A stretch of 64,000 nt of DNA from Phymatolithon calcareum. Its lineage: Eukaryota > Rhodophyta > Florideophyceae > Hapalidiales. The notes below the pieces were generated by a model, which was not told the DNA's origin, made no database searches, and saw only the letters and a program-made list of their open reading frames with translations. The stretch covers positions 868,001 to 932,000 of the forward strand of contig OZ345382.1 in the NCBI GenBank assembly GCA_977006965.1, read 5' to 3'. Positions 22,218 through 34,274 of this stretch are shown piece by piece. A program made the translations under genes and the position numbers. Positions within the stretch are counted from its first letter, which is position 1. The number at the start of each line of letters is the position of its first letter.

Positions 22218-23376
22218 CTCTACTCCTTCCCTCCCTCCCTTTCTTCCATATTTCACATCCCTATTATTTCGCTGTAGAGAAATCTTTTGCACAAAGCGTC
22301 GCCTTCCATTTCATACATCCCCTGTTTCCCCACCGGTGTATCACCCATCCGCTATGAAGGACCACGTCGATCGAACGATCAGTCAAGATCCAATCATGCC
22401 GTTTGTAATGCAAAGAAAATATTGTCGTTGTTTTCGGCGCGTAAAGCAAGCGCGGACTTTCAATCCCGCTTTGTAATTCAAGCTCTCTTGTCTCGTCTTT
22501 TGCACACTATTTTCGTCTCGTCGCTTCTTCCCCTTGTGACTATTGCATGCTTGTGTCGTCGCACATGATAGCTCGTCCGTCGGTGGCAGTGGCACAACGA
22601 TGTCCCCTGGGATGAATTGAGTGGACGGACGAGTTTCGGCGACCGTTCATTGTCAGTCAGGACGTTGTCGAAATATTTATCGCCGAGGATGTGGATGTGA
22701 TGTTGGATCTAGATCGAGTGCTCGACGTTGGTGGGATATGGGGCGGGGGCGGCGCTTTGTGTGAGAAAGTGGTGCTGCTTCTCTTTTACCCCTTGGTTGC
22801 TTGCATGAGTAGAAGAACTTATACGAATATGCTGTGGGGTTTGTTGTTTTTTTGTTTTCTCGTGCCGCTCGCGCTTTTTCGTTCGTAGTCATGAGTGTTG
22901 CGAGATCGATCGACTTTATTGCATTCATTCATTCATTACATTTGTACTTTTTTACTCTCTTCATCGCGCCGGTGCAAGTCGCGCAGCCGTCGTCGAAAGA
23001 AAGGAGATGTGGAGTCGTTCGTTCGTTCGCTCCTTTGTTGTGGCGCTTGCGGCGTCATCCGCCGCAATGCTTTTCCATTTTTGTAAACGGTTGAAGACGT
23101 TGCGCTAAGTTACGTTGCCCCCTTCGAGCACCTTCTCCTCCGGCACAGGCCAGACAAGAAAGTGTTGCATTGCTGAGCAAATGTTGGTCCTCCACTCTGT
23201 TTTACGCAACGTAGAGCCTGCATATTGATCAGGCGTCATCAAAGGTGTGGAAATTCCTCAGACGCCACGTTGCGTTGTAAGAACTTTGTTGACAGTGACA
23301 TTAGGATGAGGTTCGCCTGCACTCAACTCTATCGTCGGCGCTGCCGGTCTGCATGCAGAATCCACACTTCCACGAA

Positions 23377-23415
23377 AAGGATGCACATGTGTTTGCATTA
23401 TGCAAACACATCCTT
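23377..23415. repeat. Hairpin
   Basis: TGTGTTTGCAT (23388-23398), one-base loop, ATGCAAACACA (23400-23410): a perfect 11-bp stem. AAGGA on the left and TCCTT on the right extend it across a six-base bulge. Confidence 0.7.
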
Positions 23416-23824
23416 GAAAAGATGAGCACCATGCGCGCGGTCGATCGCCCTGTCCAGAATTCTGGATCAAGCTCCGGGAATACCAATTCATAATGAAATT
23501 GATTGGCGCGTTCAGATTGTCAGATTTTGGTCAGAAAACAAAGTTTTTGTTCTGGCCAATCATGGTCACCAAACTAGTTTTAGGGCAGCGTGACATGGCA
23601 GAAATTAGACATACTTCTGTCCTATGCACAAAGTTCATGCGCGCTATGGATAGTGCGCATAATATCATCTGTATGCGTCAAAGATAAACAAGATTCCAAA
23701 CTCTGCCTTCTTGACCACGGTCACGCCTTGCCCACAGCGCCCGAGAGATCTGTGCCAAGCTCTACTGTGCAATTATGGTGATCAAGTACTGAACAGTATC
23801 ATAGCAATATGCTCTTGGCAAAAC

Positions 23825-23869
23825 AGACCAGACCAGACCAGACCAGACCAGACCAGACCAGACCAGACC
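23825..23869 (+). repeat. (AGACC)9 microsatellite
   Basis: Nine perfect copies of AGACC, then a degenerate AAACC. The minus-strand open frame through it is just the translated repeat. Confidence 0.95.
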
Positions 23870-24980
23870 AAACCAGTTGCAGGCTGAAACGTCAGCCGGT
23901 TTGATTGAGAAGCAAGTATGCAGCAGATTGGAAAGTACAGCAGAAAATGGGAGTGATCCAATACTGTAGTGAACATGCCGCCTGTAGCCTCAATTGGTCA
24001 AAGGGTAAGAATGTAAAGAAATTTATTTCCACCTCTGTCTGAATGACGTACTGCAGATGACAGACATCTTTGACTAATGTTGCATGAAATTGGACGACAC
24101 TCTGATTATTGAGTGCAGGTGCAGGTGCAAGGCAGGGCACGGGTTCCAATCCATGTAGACAGTGTCGAAATATCGGAACGATAGAGGCGAATTTAAGGCC
24201 TCTCTATGCTATGCACCGTTTAAAACCAAAAGGCGAAACACCGGAGAGCTGAAGCGGGCGAGCGAGAAATATTGCACGTTCCAAGGGTTGTATCGTATGC
24301 TGCTTCGTGCCCGGAAAGTGGTAGTTGCGGTGCGCAAAAAAAGGAGAATTGATAGAATGAAGACACTGTGGATGCGTGGGATGAAATAGTCTTCTTGCAT
24401 CATAGGCAAAACAGTATCATCATGCAGTTGAACCGTGGCGCACAAAAATCAAAAACAATAATGTCCTCAAACACGAGCTGCCAATTCCGATGCAAAATAC
24501 TGTTACGAACAAAACTGGATGTCCTTCCACCGCCCATAGTATGCACGATTGTAGCGTTTATTGCAAATACACTATTGCTCAGACAATTTGAGCTTTCTAT
24601 AAGTCTACAGTATGAATGAGTGGAATTAATTTAGGAGACGGGGAAGAGCATGATGACAATCGTAGAGCATGATACTGAAGCATTGGAAGCCATTGTAGGT
24701 GGTCGAAAAAACTTCCTCTAGAAGGTAATTCAAAGGAAAACTCCGTCGTATATAGTTGCAATGTCCCCTGAAAGAGGGAGAAAATTGCGCAACATACTGT
24801 AGATCTACGATGAAATGGAATTTTATAGGCCGTCCTCGATCAAGCTGCATAATCCAACAGCTGCACACATGCCGGTAGCAATCTGAGGATGCCAAAATAT
24901 TAGACTGGTGCTGTGAGGGTGTGCAAGGTAGATTATAATCATGTGCCAGAATGCGGCGAGGACTTCAAAGTTTTTTCGTG

Positions 24981-24995
24981 TACTGTACTGTACTG
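24981..24995 (+). repeat. (TACTG)3 short tandem repeat
   Basis: Three perfect copies of TACTG. TACTG is related to the reverse complement of the TACAG unit found at 25867-25891. Confidence 0.85.
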
Positions 24996-25785
24996 CCATG
25001 GCAATCTTGAATCTCCCAGTTTGATACTGTGTTTCCCCCAAGTCCCCTGATTGGCGCTTTATAAATATATATATCATGAACATTAGAATTATTATTGCAA
25101 AACGTGGAACGTGCATGAGAAGATTCGAACAGCGATATTTGATACAGTTGGCATGTAGACCGGCATGGCATACAGTAGTGCATAGCAAATGTTCCGCTTC
25201 ATTTAGTGCACTCTGCACAACAGTTGTTTGTTTTTGCACAGAATCACCAAGGAACATTTGCGAGTCACAGGGTGCGACGCGTTCTCGAGGTGTGTGTTCC
25301 AGATGCAGTGAGCGGCATGACCGAGCAGATAGAAACAACGTCAAGTGAAGTGTGCACAGGGCAGAATCTCACGGTGAGTGAAGGTTGGAAGGCAATCAGA
25401 TTGCACATCATAGAGTGGTGGAGTGGATGGGGCATGTGCTTCGTGGACATATATATTTCTACGTCCCGCATGAGATACAGTAAGTAATATTATCCCATAA
25501 GAGTTGAGGATTGCAATGAATGGCATCACCGTATGAGTTGCATACATACATAAATGTGCAGGGTGGCAGCAGCAGCAAGCGGGGACTGAGGAGTGAAGCC
25601 TCTATTGCCTCGCCGTATATGTCGCACAGCATTTTGCTCCTAGTCGCGTTCAACATTAAATTAGTGAGTCTGTGCGTAAAGCGCACTACAAGGAGGGCGA
25701 CGCCTGTGATGTTGTAGAGGACCGCGGAACAGATATATATTTATGTGTTTTCAAAAAGGCAGACAGTGCAAAAAGCATGCAGATT

Positions 25786-25809
25786 GCAGAGCAGAGCAGA
25801 GCAGAGCAG
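25786..25809 (+). repeat. (GCAGA)n microsatellite
   Basis: Four perfect copies of GCAGA and most of a fifth. Confidence 0.9.
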
Positions 25810-25866
25810 GTTCATATCCTTGGTCTGGTCAGAGAACTATTCATAGACATTTCGGGCTGATCACTC

Positions 25867-25891
25867 TACAGTACAGTACAGTACAGTACAG
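25867..25891 (+). repeat. (TACAG)5 microsatellite
   Basis: Five perfect copies of TACAG, followed by TATAAAA. Confidence 0.95.
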
Positions 25892-27600
25892 TATAAAACC
25901 AAGCCAATTTTCTATTAAATCTTGAACCCGAAATCGACCTCCGCATCCCCGTATCGGACTTTGCAGTATCTATCACCTTGACTGTCGTTGATTGCTTTTC
26001 CAACGCTCCCCAATTTCGTGCGTGCACTGCGGCCACCCAAATCATACAGTAGTGCACAAACATGGCAACATGCAAGCTAAGAAAATAATTTTCGCAAATC
26101 CAAATTTTCATCACGCCCACCCATCCACCCAACGGGCGCACATTCCCGTCACGATATCAAACATGGAATGAACAGTACTGTATAAGCATCGGATCCTTGT
26201 TTGTGCTATTGGTCTTGTTAACCGGACCACTTGACATTACGAGAAAGGGCGAACAAATAAAGTAAAAAAAATTACTCTATATAACGCATGTGCCAAGCTG
26301 CCCGAAGCGGGGCGAACGATCACTTTCAAATGCACCGACAATCAGCCATGTCATACAAAGATGGAAATCTACATGTTTTTATGTATCATCTCTGATTTCT
26401 GCGCACTCCTGATTTACGAGGTTGCTGTGCACGCCTTTGGAACTCACTTGTCGATTTCTCCCGAGGACTGCATGTACGTTGCAACTCCGCGTTTGCCTAT
26501 CTGACGCCCAAGCCTCTTGACTGCTTCCCATTCTTTCACCTTGCGTGCGTGCGTGCGTGCATCTGGACAATCCATTCTTTCGTCTTGACCGAGTGCGCTA
26601 CATTTGACTTATGCTCCTGTTTTTGGAGGGGATAGTATTTGTCTTTTAATGGGAAACCAACCTTCAACATAAAAGAATAGCAGTCTGAGCATTGTTTCGC
26701 TGGTCCCTTCTGTGGAACATAATAATCCAAACCACTACCTTCATGTGCACCATTGCTCCAGCCCTCTCTCTACAATACTATGTTCAATCTTGGCAACCAC
26801 TTGTGCTGTGCACTGACTATCTGCAGTAAAGTATCTACCAGAAAAGGAGGAGTTGTTTGACCATTTCATGGCCGAGTCCATGGCAGTGTGAATGTCCAGT
26901 AGACTGAATTTAGGATTGCAGCGGACTGTCGGGTGCATAAAGTCGTGGAAAGCAGTAATTTTTATGGTTTTGCAGACAGTCGACAAAAAGGCGAGCGTTT
27001 GAACAAAAATGTTTGGGTTTATGCCTCAAATATTGTCGTTTCAACACGGAGCCTAAATTCAATATTTTCCATTAAAAAATCCAAACTGTTTTATACGCCT
27101 GTGATTTTTTTCTATACCCAGAAGGCCCCAAATCAGTATTCGCTCCCCTTATGCGCGTCCAAAATTACTCATTTTCCTCTAAAACTCTCTACTCATACAA
27201 TTGCCCTTTTTTCTATCCCCCCAACTTAAGACAACCACTTTCTCTCACCACTACCGTATTAACCCAAACTCCCAACCCCACCATCACATCACAACACAAC
27301 ACAACACACACAACACAGCACAACACACCCCACAACAAAAAACCTCCTGCACCATAATCAACATAAACTCAACACCATCTTCTTGCTTGCCCGCCCGCCC
27401 GCGCGAACACGCGCAGAAAAACCGTCCGTCTATACTGTCACGCAAATTCACTTTCGCCGATCGTTAACTGCAAACGTTGTTTACCAGTCTGACCTTCCTT
27501 TTCCTCGCGTATTGCAACCGCCATTTTTGGCGTGCATGAACCATTGCATTGTATCAGTTCTTCTTTATCGCTCGTCGTGCACGGCAATCTTTTATTGCCC

Positions 27601-30600
27601 ATGTCGACCTCCGTTCCCAATGGCCATATCAACAAACTAACTTCCGCCGCCCGTGTCTCCACCGTCCCGTCTTCTTCCGCTTCTTCTTCTGCCGCTATTG
27701 ATTCCAAAACGAATGACATTTCGGACGAGAAATTTTCAACTTCTACCGCGAATGGAATTAACTCCGAACGCATCCCCATTTATACTTCTGCTGTGAACAA
27801 TCAAACATTATCAAATTCTGCTATCGATGCCCCCTCCACATCCGTTGCTTCACCCATAAAGCCGTCCACTCACGTCTCCCGCACATTGCTCACGGTGCCT
27901 GTCAATGCTCTGCAATCACTCAGGAAACATAAAGATTGGCAAAAAACAGCAGCTGCCAATCGAGACCGTGTTGCCAACAGTCCAGGCAAGGTTACACCTT
28001 CATCTCCGAAGAAATGCGATCCATCGATGGCAAAGGTGGAATCTGTCAAGCTTCTTTTACGACTTCGTGGCTTAAATCTCTATAAGAATAGCGTTCAGTC
28101 TCAGGAAGAGGAGGAAGTATTGGATTCGAATTCACCGTCCGGTATCTCGAAAGAAGATGGAGAAATATCTGACAAGGGTCACCTATCTGCCGAAGAGGAC
28201 ACTGACTCTGGCAATGAAGGTCCTAATGATTTGTCAGATGGCGAGATCGTCACAGAAGGTAAACCTCTCCTGGAGAATGGCATGAAGCTTTCCAATCAGC
28301 GTACTCTCTCCACCTTGGGCAACGTTTCGCTGCAACAATTACCGGCAAAGGAATCTCCCATGAAGCACATAACAACATCAAAACATAGCTTGCCAAAAGA
28401 AGAAGAACTTATTTCGAAGCAAAGGCGGATTCAAACCCCTGACCTTGACGAAGGGCCTTCCGCCAAAAATCATGATAAGTTTCCGCCACCCCCAGTACTG
28501 GTTCCGGCAAGTGCGCTCAGCCGCCACGGTCTGACGGAGTCTATTGCCCCGCCGTCTAATCAAGGTCCTTGCCCTAAAAATCAAGACGAGGTTCCTGCAC
28601 CCCCCGTACTGGTTCCATCAAGTGCTCTTGTTCACGTCAAACAGCAAACCTCACTTGTTGGTTCTTCCTCCTCTACTCCGAAACCAGATTCTGAACCCCA
28701 TGGCATGTCCTGTTCTCTCTGCGAGAAGTTGTGTCACGTCCGCAACATGATCGTCTGCAAACTTTGCTCCATACCAACTCATCTCTATTGCCTATCACCG
28801 CCCCGTTCCGAACCGCCCTGTTTCCCCTGGAAGTGTGCCAAATGCATTCGACAACGTGCACTTCTCTCTCAAACCGTGCATGCCTCGACACAAACCGACG
28901 ACCGTGTCTCGATCTACATTTCCGACGACAACCGAGCATGGCTTCCCTTAAAACTGCGCAACAAACCACATCTTGCCGCCGATCTTCCCCTCAAACCGAA
29001 TCATCGTTCTCTGCCCGATCCAGCCGCGGTTCCTCGTCCGCGCTACGTTCATCCCATCGCCCTCTCGAACGGTGCCGTTGTGCCAGTACAGTACACCGGT
29101 GAGGCAGCCCTGTCCATTTTCGGTGCTCAACCACCTGCAAATGTGGCTAATGTCCTCTCTTGCGAGTATTGTGGCACTTTCCATAGTGGAGAGATTGCAG
29201 GTGATCGATTCTGCTCCTTCCGCTGCGCGAGACTCGTTGGTGCCATCTTCCCAGTACGCGGTCGCGGCGGCCGTGGGAGAGGACGCGGGCGTGGAAGAGG
29301 TACGCGTGGACGCGGGTCTAGAAAACGTGGTGGATTGCTGGCTACAGGTGTCTCGCAACGTCGATATGCTATCAGAGGTATTGGTGGTTTGGAAACACTT
29401 GCGCAAGTTGCTCGTGCAGCAGGGTCTGATAATTCTGGTGGATATACTGATTCATCAGATGGTGAGAATCAGAACGAAGGGAAAGACGTTTCGGGTCTCA
29501 CAGGAGCGACCATGGATCGCAGGTTAACTCGTGGCCGGAAGGAAGCATGGGAGGTTGGATATGAACCCGATGCATCTACCAGCATGGCTGCAGGTGCAAG
29601 CTCAGATTTGAGACGTGCACAACTTGCGGCTACACAATCCGGGACAGGACCGACGACGAATGGGAGTACCTTGCCAGATGGGGACGCAGGAGGTCGCACG
29701 TCATCAAAGTCAAAAACAAAATATCCGCCGGTTGATCCTGCTGTTGCCGCAATTCCTATCGGACAACCAGGTCATATACCGGCTGGAAAGAGTGGTGTGA
29801 AGCCCGGAAAAGGTTTCAAGTTTTGTCATGTATGCTTTGAACTTGTGGCGAACCGCAGATTTATCTGTCAACATTGTAACACCCCGAATCCATCATCAAG
29901 ACGAACGGCAGCAAATCCTGCAGTTGTGGATTCATTCGGAAAACCAATTGTGAAGAAGAGACGCATACCGGAATCCCCTCTTGATGGGCTTGTGTCCATA
30001 AAGAAGAAGCGCAAGAATCAACCGTCTTCAGTAGGTTCCTCTGCTGTTTTCGCAGCCTCAGCGACTGGACTAATGATCAATGCACCGTCATTTAACCCCT
30101 CGTCCGCGTCGAATAAGCAATCGATGATGAACATTCCCAAATTGAAGGCGCTCTCCATCGCCACTAACACTACTCAAGATTCATCTTCTTCGCCCCAACC
30201 CAGAGATAACTTGACTGCTGGAGCTGGAAGTAGCGCCGGTGCGACAGCATCACAATTGCCTGCTAAAATTGTGGTGAAGAAAACTCCGGCAAAGAAAAGT
30301 TCCGTCATGGGTATGCTTAATCCACAAGGATTTTACGGACAGGGTGTATTATCTTCAGGTCCGGTTTACCGTGGATTGCCGAACGGTGTCATGCAAGATC
30401 AAGCAAGGAAAGGGAACCTCAGCACCATCCTAAACGGTCACTCTCCTGCTCCATCGCATGGGCAATCCGAACTTTTGCAGAACCCTCCTCGCCTGCCAAT
30501 GCCCATGAATCCATTGTACGATTCGCGCCCGGGACCTCCGGCCCGTCCACGCAGCAGCGAACCCCGTTTTCGCGTGATTCCCAGAACAGTGGCAGGGCAG

Positions 30601-30828
30601 TTGCGAAAGAAGGGTCCTGCCGAGGAACCTTCTTCCAGTATGCCCGAAAGATCGGCTAGTGTACCCGACATCGGCCCAAAGCCGAACAGAAAGGAAATTA
30701 ATGAGCCTCCGACAAAGAATGGGCGGTCTCTTCTTTCTGCAGTTCGTGAACAAGAGTATCGTCCGATAGTCGTTAACGCCTTGGTGCAGAATTCAGGTCA
30801 AGAGAGTGGACGAGGAGAGGGGGAGTAA
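27601..30828 (+). CDS. Nuclear protein with PHD finger, FCS-type zinc finger, RGG box and C-terminal Cys4 ribbon
   Basis: A single-exon frame. The first ATG is 27601, giving 1075 residues; upstream in-frame codons start only at GTG. Order: a Ser/Thr-rich N-terminus, acidic stretches around 150-240, then a PHD finger at about 371-415 (CSLCEKLC, CKLC, HLYC, CAKC; C4HC3 spacing), an FCS/MYM-like finger at about 520-545 (CEYCG, then FCSFRC), an Arg/Gly RGG tract at about 555-585, a CHVC/CQHC ribbon at about 742-762, basic KKRK patches, and a Pro/Ser-rich C-terminus. PHD fingers usually read histone tails, and RGG boxes bind RNA or are methylated by PRMTs. I infer a chromatin or transcription cofactor; the exact family is not recognised. 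An A/C-rich tract lies in the promoter or 5'-UTR. Confidence 0.8.
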   Translation: MSTSVPNGHINKLTSAARVSTVPSSSASSSAAIDSKTNDISDEKFSTSTANGINSERIPIYTSAVNNQTLSNSAIDAPSTSVASPIKPSTHVSRTLLTVPVNALQSLRKHKDWQKTAAANRDRVANSPGKVTPSSPKKCDPSMAKVESVKLLLRLRGLNLYKNSVQSQEEEEVLDSNSPSGISKEDGEISDKGHLSAEEDTDSGNEGPNDLSDGEIVTEGKPLLENGMKLSNQRTLSTLGNVSLQQLPAKESPMKHITTSKHSLPKEEELISKQRRIQTPDLDEGPSAKNHDKFPPPPVLVPASALSRHGLTESIAPPSNQGPCPKNQDEVPAPPVLVPSSALVHVKQQTSLVGSSSSTPKPDSEPHGMSCSLCEKLCHVRNMIVCKLCSIPTHLYCLSPPRSEPPCFPWKCAKCIRQRALLSQTVHASTQTDDRVSIYISDDNRAWLPLKLRNKPHLAADLPLKPNHRSLPDPAAVPRPRYVHPIALSNGAVVPVQYTGEAALSIFGAQPPANVANVLSCEYCGTFHSGEIAGDRFCSFRCARLVGAIFPVRGRGGRGRGRGRGRGTRGRGSRKRGGLLATGVSQRRYAIRGIGGLETLAQVARAAGSDNSGGYTDSSDGENQNEGKDVSGLTGATMDRRLTRGRKEAWEVGYEPDASTSMAAGASSDLRRAQLAATQSGTGPTTNGSTLPDGDAGGRTSSKSKTKYPPVDPAVAAIPIGQPGHIPAGKSGVKPGKGFKFCHVCFELVANRRFICQHCNTPNPSSRRTAANPAVVDSFGKPIVKKRRIPESPLDGLVSIKKKRKNQPSSVGSSAVFAASATGLMINAPSFNPSSASNKQSMMNIPKLKALSIATNTTQDSSSSPQPRDNLTAGAGSSAGATASQLPAKIVVKKTPAKKSSVMGMLNPQGFYGQGVLSSGPVYRGLPNGVMQDQARKGNLSTILNGHSPAPSHGQSELLQNPPRLPMPMNPLYDSRPGPPARPRSSEPRFRVIPRTVAGQLRKKGPAEEPSSSMPERSASVPDIGPKPNRKEINEPPTKNGRSLLSAVREQEYRPIVVNALVQNSGQESGRGEGE

Positions 30829-31565
30829 TTTTTTTTTCTAGAATTTGGCTTGAGGAATTAAAAGAGTTGCGAATCGGACTAACCAGTCCCCAACGACTCG
30901 CCTTGCGTTATGCACTGAAGAACCTGTAGAAGACGCTTGGACGAATCGGCTGTCAATCCTTAATAATATCAGAAGGGTGCTCCGGATGCATCTCCTGTGA
31001 GAACTGAAACGTGCAAGCGAAAGAAAATATGCCTCGGATTCCTTCGCAGCGTCTGAGCGCCGAAAAGACGCGGTCGAGTTGCAAAGGCATGTTGAAAGAA
31101 AATGTTGGCAAGAGAAAAGGAGGACTCCACGGCGCGCTGCGTCCACCCCAAAGCTACCGCCGAGTTATTTGTGTACAGTCGTTCACGCAACGGTTCCCTG
31201 CAAACCGACACACGATAGTAGAACCTTTCGGTAGGACGGAACGTTAGAATGTCAGATTAGTCGAGCGTGGAGGAACATCGTAGTATGCAAAGGATAGGTG
31301 CCATCCATTACCTATTGTACCGAGTGGGTTCGAGACCACAAAGAGAAGGTTGCCATGCAAAATTTTGATGAAACGAATCGAATGTGATTGCCTGGTTTAC
31401 CTGAAAGACGAGAACCTCCTTCCAAAAAGACTACATAAAAGAAAATGAACCACAAAAGTTACTTTTCAAACCAGAACAATGGGGGCGCCAAAGAAAAAAT
31501 GTTCCAAACGAAACTTCTGGCGAAACGAAAATTTGCAAGATTGCGCTGACTTGAAACGAATCCCC
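30829..31565. other. Intergenic, convergent 3' ends
   Basis: Separates the PHD gene and the minus-strand CBM48 gene. Only short frames; nothing recognised. Confidence 0.5.
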
Positions 31566-32051
31566 TTATCTTGAGCTGAAAAGCGACGCGACGCTCTTCT
31601 TCGCCTTCGAAGTGCGAGATTCCCGCGAGAGCGAGTCACGCGGTGTTTTGGCGACACCAGGCGTACGCGCCACAAGCGACGGCGTTTTGGACCCGAGTTT
31701 CGAAGGACGCGATGCTCTAGGCCGTTGTCCACCAGGCCTGTCTCCAGTAGGCCGATCGGCCAAATCGGGTTGCTGAAGTACGTAGCGTACATTATTGAGA
31801 GAAACGTCATCAATACCAATTGTAGGATGACGATTCGAATGACGCCATTCTCCGTCAACTATATACTTGAATTCATGCGCCCCGGGTGGGACTGGTGTGA
31901 CGACGGACCACATGCCACCGCCTTCGTGAAACATCTGGATTGCCTTCCAGTCATTCCAATCGCCGGAGAGTTGCACGTCGTCTTTCGCACCGTCCGCGTA
32001 GACGAACTCGGTTTTCACGCCTTCCACCTTCTGCTTCTTGCTCCCGAACAT
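31566..32051 (-). CDS. Stand-alone CBM48 (glycogen-binding domain) protein with basic tail
   Basis: ATG at 32051; the in-frame GTG at 32078 is not preferred. 161 residues, single exon. Residues about 12-92 form the CBM48: W35, K62, W69 and N86 occupy the four AMPK-beta glucan-contact positions. The C-terminal 65 residues are basic and rich in Ser, Pro and Arg, with RTPGVAKTPRD-type possible phosphosites and no CaaX box. It lacks the intron of the 21629 gene, so it may have arisen by retroposition, or the intron may have been gained or lost. A cytosolic starch-binding or scaffold role is inferred. Confidence 0.85.
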   Translation of the reverse strand: MFGSKKQKVEGVKTEFVYADGAKDDVQLSGDWNDWKAIQMFHEGGGMWSVVTPVPPGAHEFKYIVDGEWRHSNRHPTIGIDDVSLNNVRYVLQQPDLADRPTGDRPGGQRPRASRPSKLGSKTPSLVARTPGVAKTPRDSLSRESRTSKAKKSVASLFSSR

Positions 32052-33794
32052 CGTGGCGACTCGAGCGCCGCCGCGCACAGACGGGAAGCGCTGGTTTCGG
32101 ACGCGGAAGAAGACCGGTGTCGACTGGCCGCAACGGTGGCACTGCTTTAGAACAGCGGGGGATGGACGGGAAATAGAGCTGGAATGAGGAAAGGGATGTG
32201 TTGAAAATTTGCGGTTGATACCATTTTTGGAAACTCAAAATGATGAAGAAGAATTAGGATTCTGGGCAAAGGGGTATTTCGTGGCAGATTTGCACTACAT
32301 TGGATGGCTGGCTAGTGGATTTGATGTGCCATGCAGAAGTGATACGGTACTGTAGAGCATGATGGGTTCCGTGTTGGAATCACATGAGATGCAGTTGCAA
32401 TAGAATCCCCGGAATTCCCCGGAGTGGACGGTGCCCTGAAGCCACCGCATTTAACCAAAAAGTCCTTTAGAGATTCGAAAATTGCAGGCGCGCGAGCAAG
32501 TTGTGACGCGTAGACGGCTCGGAGCTCGACAAGATTGAAGAGATGCCCAAAGTCCAACGTCAATGGGGCACAGGCTTTGCAGGAGACGTCCCAAATATTT
32601 GATCTCCCTGACAGTGGAGTATCATACAAATTAGGTCTGGGCTTCGACGCGTGAGATTTTGAATCTGGTTCACTATGTTATGATCTTACCATAGCAAATT
32701 GATCGGGGACACCAGGCGGCACCAGCGTTATGCCCGCATGGTTGCACTGTGTTCATACAAAGTCTGGATAAAAATGCACAAATTTCAAGGATGTTCTGAA
32801 GTTTGTATTGGAACAGCGTTATCAAGTACACAAGGCCTCGTTTTGAGCCTCGAGGTGCTGCACTGCCTTGTGGGCCCGAATCCACGAAAAGCGTTTAAGC
32901 TCCTTGGTTTAAGAAACGGGAGCGTAGCTTCGTGACGACAGCAATTGTGTATTAATGTAGTCATGGTTGTACTCTATCTATGAGAGAAAAGCGGAACGAG
33001 AGACTGTCTTGAAAATCCATGTTTCGACTTTCTCCGTTCGAAAACATTTGCCTTCAAAATGGCATGCACGATATTTACACTGAGGCTCGAGGACAGAGGA
33101 GTGGATTTTTTTCACATTCTCACGAGATAGCTTTACAATGCCTTTCTTCCTCAGGCATTTTTACTCAAAAAAGAAAAACATAATAGGCGTTCAGCTTAAA
33201 AAGTTTCCGTCAAGATCGGCCACTGTCCACAAAAGACTAGCCTCCCCTCCTGTTCGCTCTATATTCTTCTTCTTATTTATTGCGGGTTGGCTCTGTTTTG
33301 CACTCTGTACATAAGTCAAAGGCTCTATCATTGCATTTGTAGCACTACACTAATATTTTTTGCATATTCTTTTAATTCTCACAGATTCGGACATTGTACC
33401 TAGACTGTTCGACAAGCGCAGAGAACCCACATACAATGCCAGTGTACACCCCCTGATTTCATCACCTTCCGTCTTCTCCAGACCATTCGCAGAATTGGAT
33501 GTTCCCCCTGTGGTACCGGGTTTCGCCGCATGATTCCTACAAATGTCAGATTTTCCAAGCCACGCATGCGATTAGTTAAAAGATTTTGCACCATAAGCCT
33601 AGATTTCCCCAACATTTGAGCTTTCAAGTATATCGTAAAACCACCGCAGGACGCTCACGTTTTATTCTCATTTTCGAAGGCAGATCGACCTTCACCTCTT
33701 TGAATGATGAGAGGCAGCCCTTCCCAATCGCCTCTAGGGTGGATAGAACCAAATGGAACACATGGCATGCAAAATTCAAACTACATATCTCGTT
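32052..33794. other. Intergenic
   Basis: No supported gene. A minus frame at 32312-32629 looks partly protein-like but has no recognised motif. It contains one copy of a short repeat (32652-32760). Confidence 0.45.
32652..32760 (+). repeat. Short dispersed repeat, copy 1
   Basis: GAGATTTTGAATCTGGTTC, then ATGATCTTACCATA, GGACACCAGGCGG and GCACTGTG. It is colinear with 34805-34920. Confidence 0.75.
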
Positions 33795-33930
33795 CTTATT
33801 GAAACATCTGGATTGCCTTCGATTTATTCAAATAGAAGGAGCACTGGACTCGGTCTTTTGTCCGTGGGCGCTGATGAGGAATATTTTGACGGCTTCCGCA
33901 CTCTGATTCTGAGTCCCAAAAATACCGTCC
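33790..33930 (-). pseudogene. Decayed CBM48 fragment (N-terminal half)
   Basis: The minus strand carries a 20-base exact match to the 31566-32051 gene (GAAACATCTGGATTGCCTTC on plus), decoding to KAIQMF. Around it the alignment continues with substitutions toward a degenerate start, with VQCSFYLNKSKAIQMF in place of VQLSGDWNDWKAIQMF. The paired Trp residues are lost and the glucan-contacting second half is absent. Confidence 0.75.
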
Positions 33931-34274
33931 TAGCACTAGAACTACTTTTTTATTGCAATTTTTTAAAGCCCCACAGTCATACGAATATACGGGCAAGCCT
34001 TCCTCAGGTGCTACCCTCACTAGGGTGGCTCTTCTCTTATGTCTGGTATTCTATCTGAGCCCCTAGCATGTACTCGGTTGTTGTTTTTGATAGCTCTACT
34101 AGAACTACTGTTTTTGAGCGGCCGCTGGAGAAAATGCATTTTTTGCGTGACTAGTAAGGAAGGGATATGCCGTGCAGCTGCTGTGGTGGGCTCTTCGAAA
34201 GGGCACCACGATCCTTTCTGTGCGCTGGAGAGGGACTGGGTTGGACGGAGGGGAAATGTGTGCCTTCAAATTCC

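Larger units (their letters stand above)
22218..27600. other. Long intergenic region with pentanucleotide microsatellites
   Basis: More than 5 kb without a supported gene. It contains four short pentanucleotide arrays (23825-23869, 24981-24995, 25786-25809, 25867-25891), a hairpin at 23377-23415, (CGTG)n near 26543-26558, and an A/C-rich tract with CAACA repeats at 27280-27345 just before the PHD protein gene. Frames here are short or are repeat translations. Confidence 0.55.

Noticed and set aside
23825-23869. CRISPR-like array
   Set aside because: A simple 5-base tandem repeat without spacers, in eukaryotic DNA.
23782-23976. Repeat protein with WSGLV units
   Set aside because: It is only the translated (AGACC)n microsatellite.
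24130-24150. Possible tRNA (GGTTCCAATCC B-box-like word, with a TAGCCTCAATTGG word 140 bases upstream)
   Set aside because: The T-arm does not pair and the spacing is wrong; no cloverleaf can be drawn.
27532-27600. Upstream start for the PHD protein
   Set aside because: Begins at GTG; the first ATG in frame is 27601.
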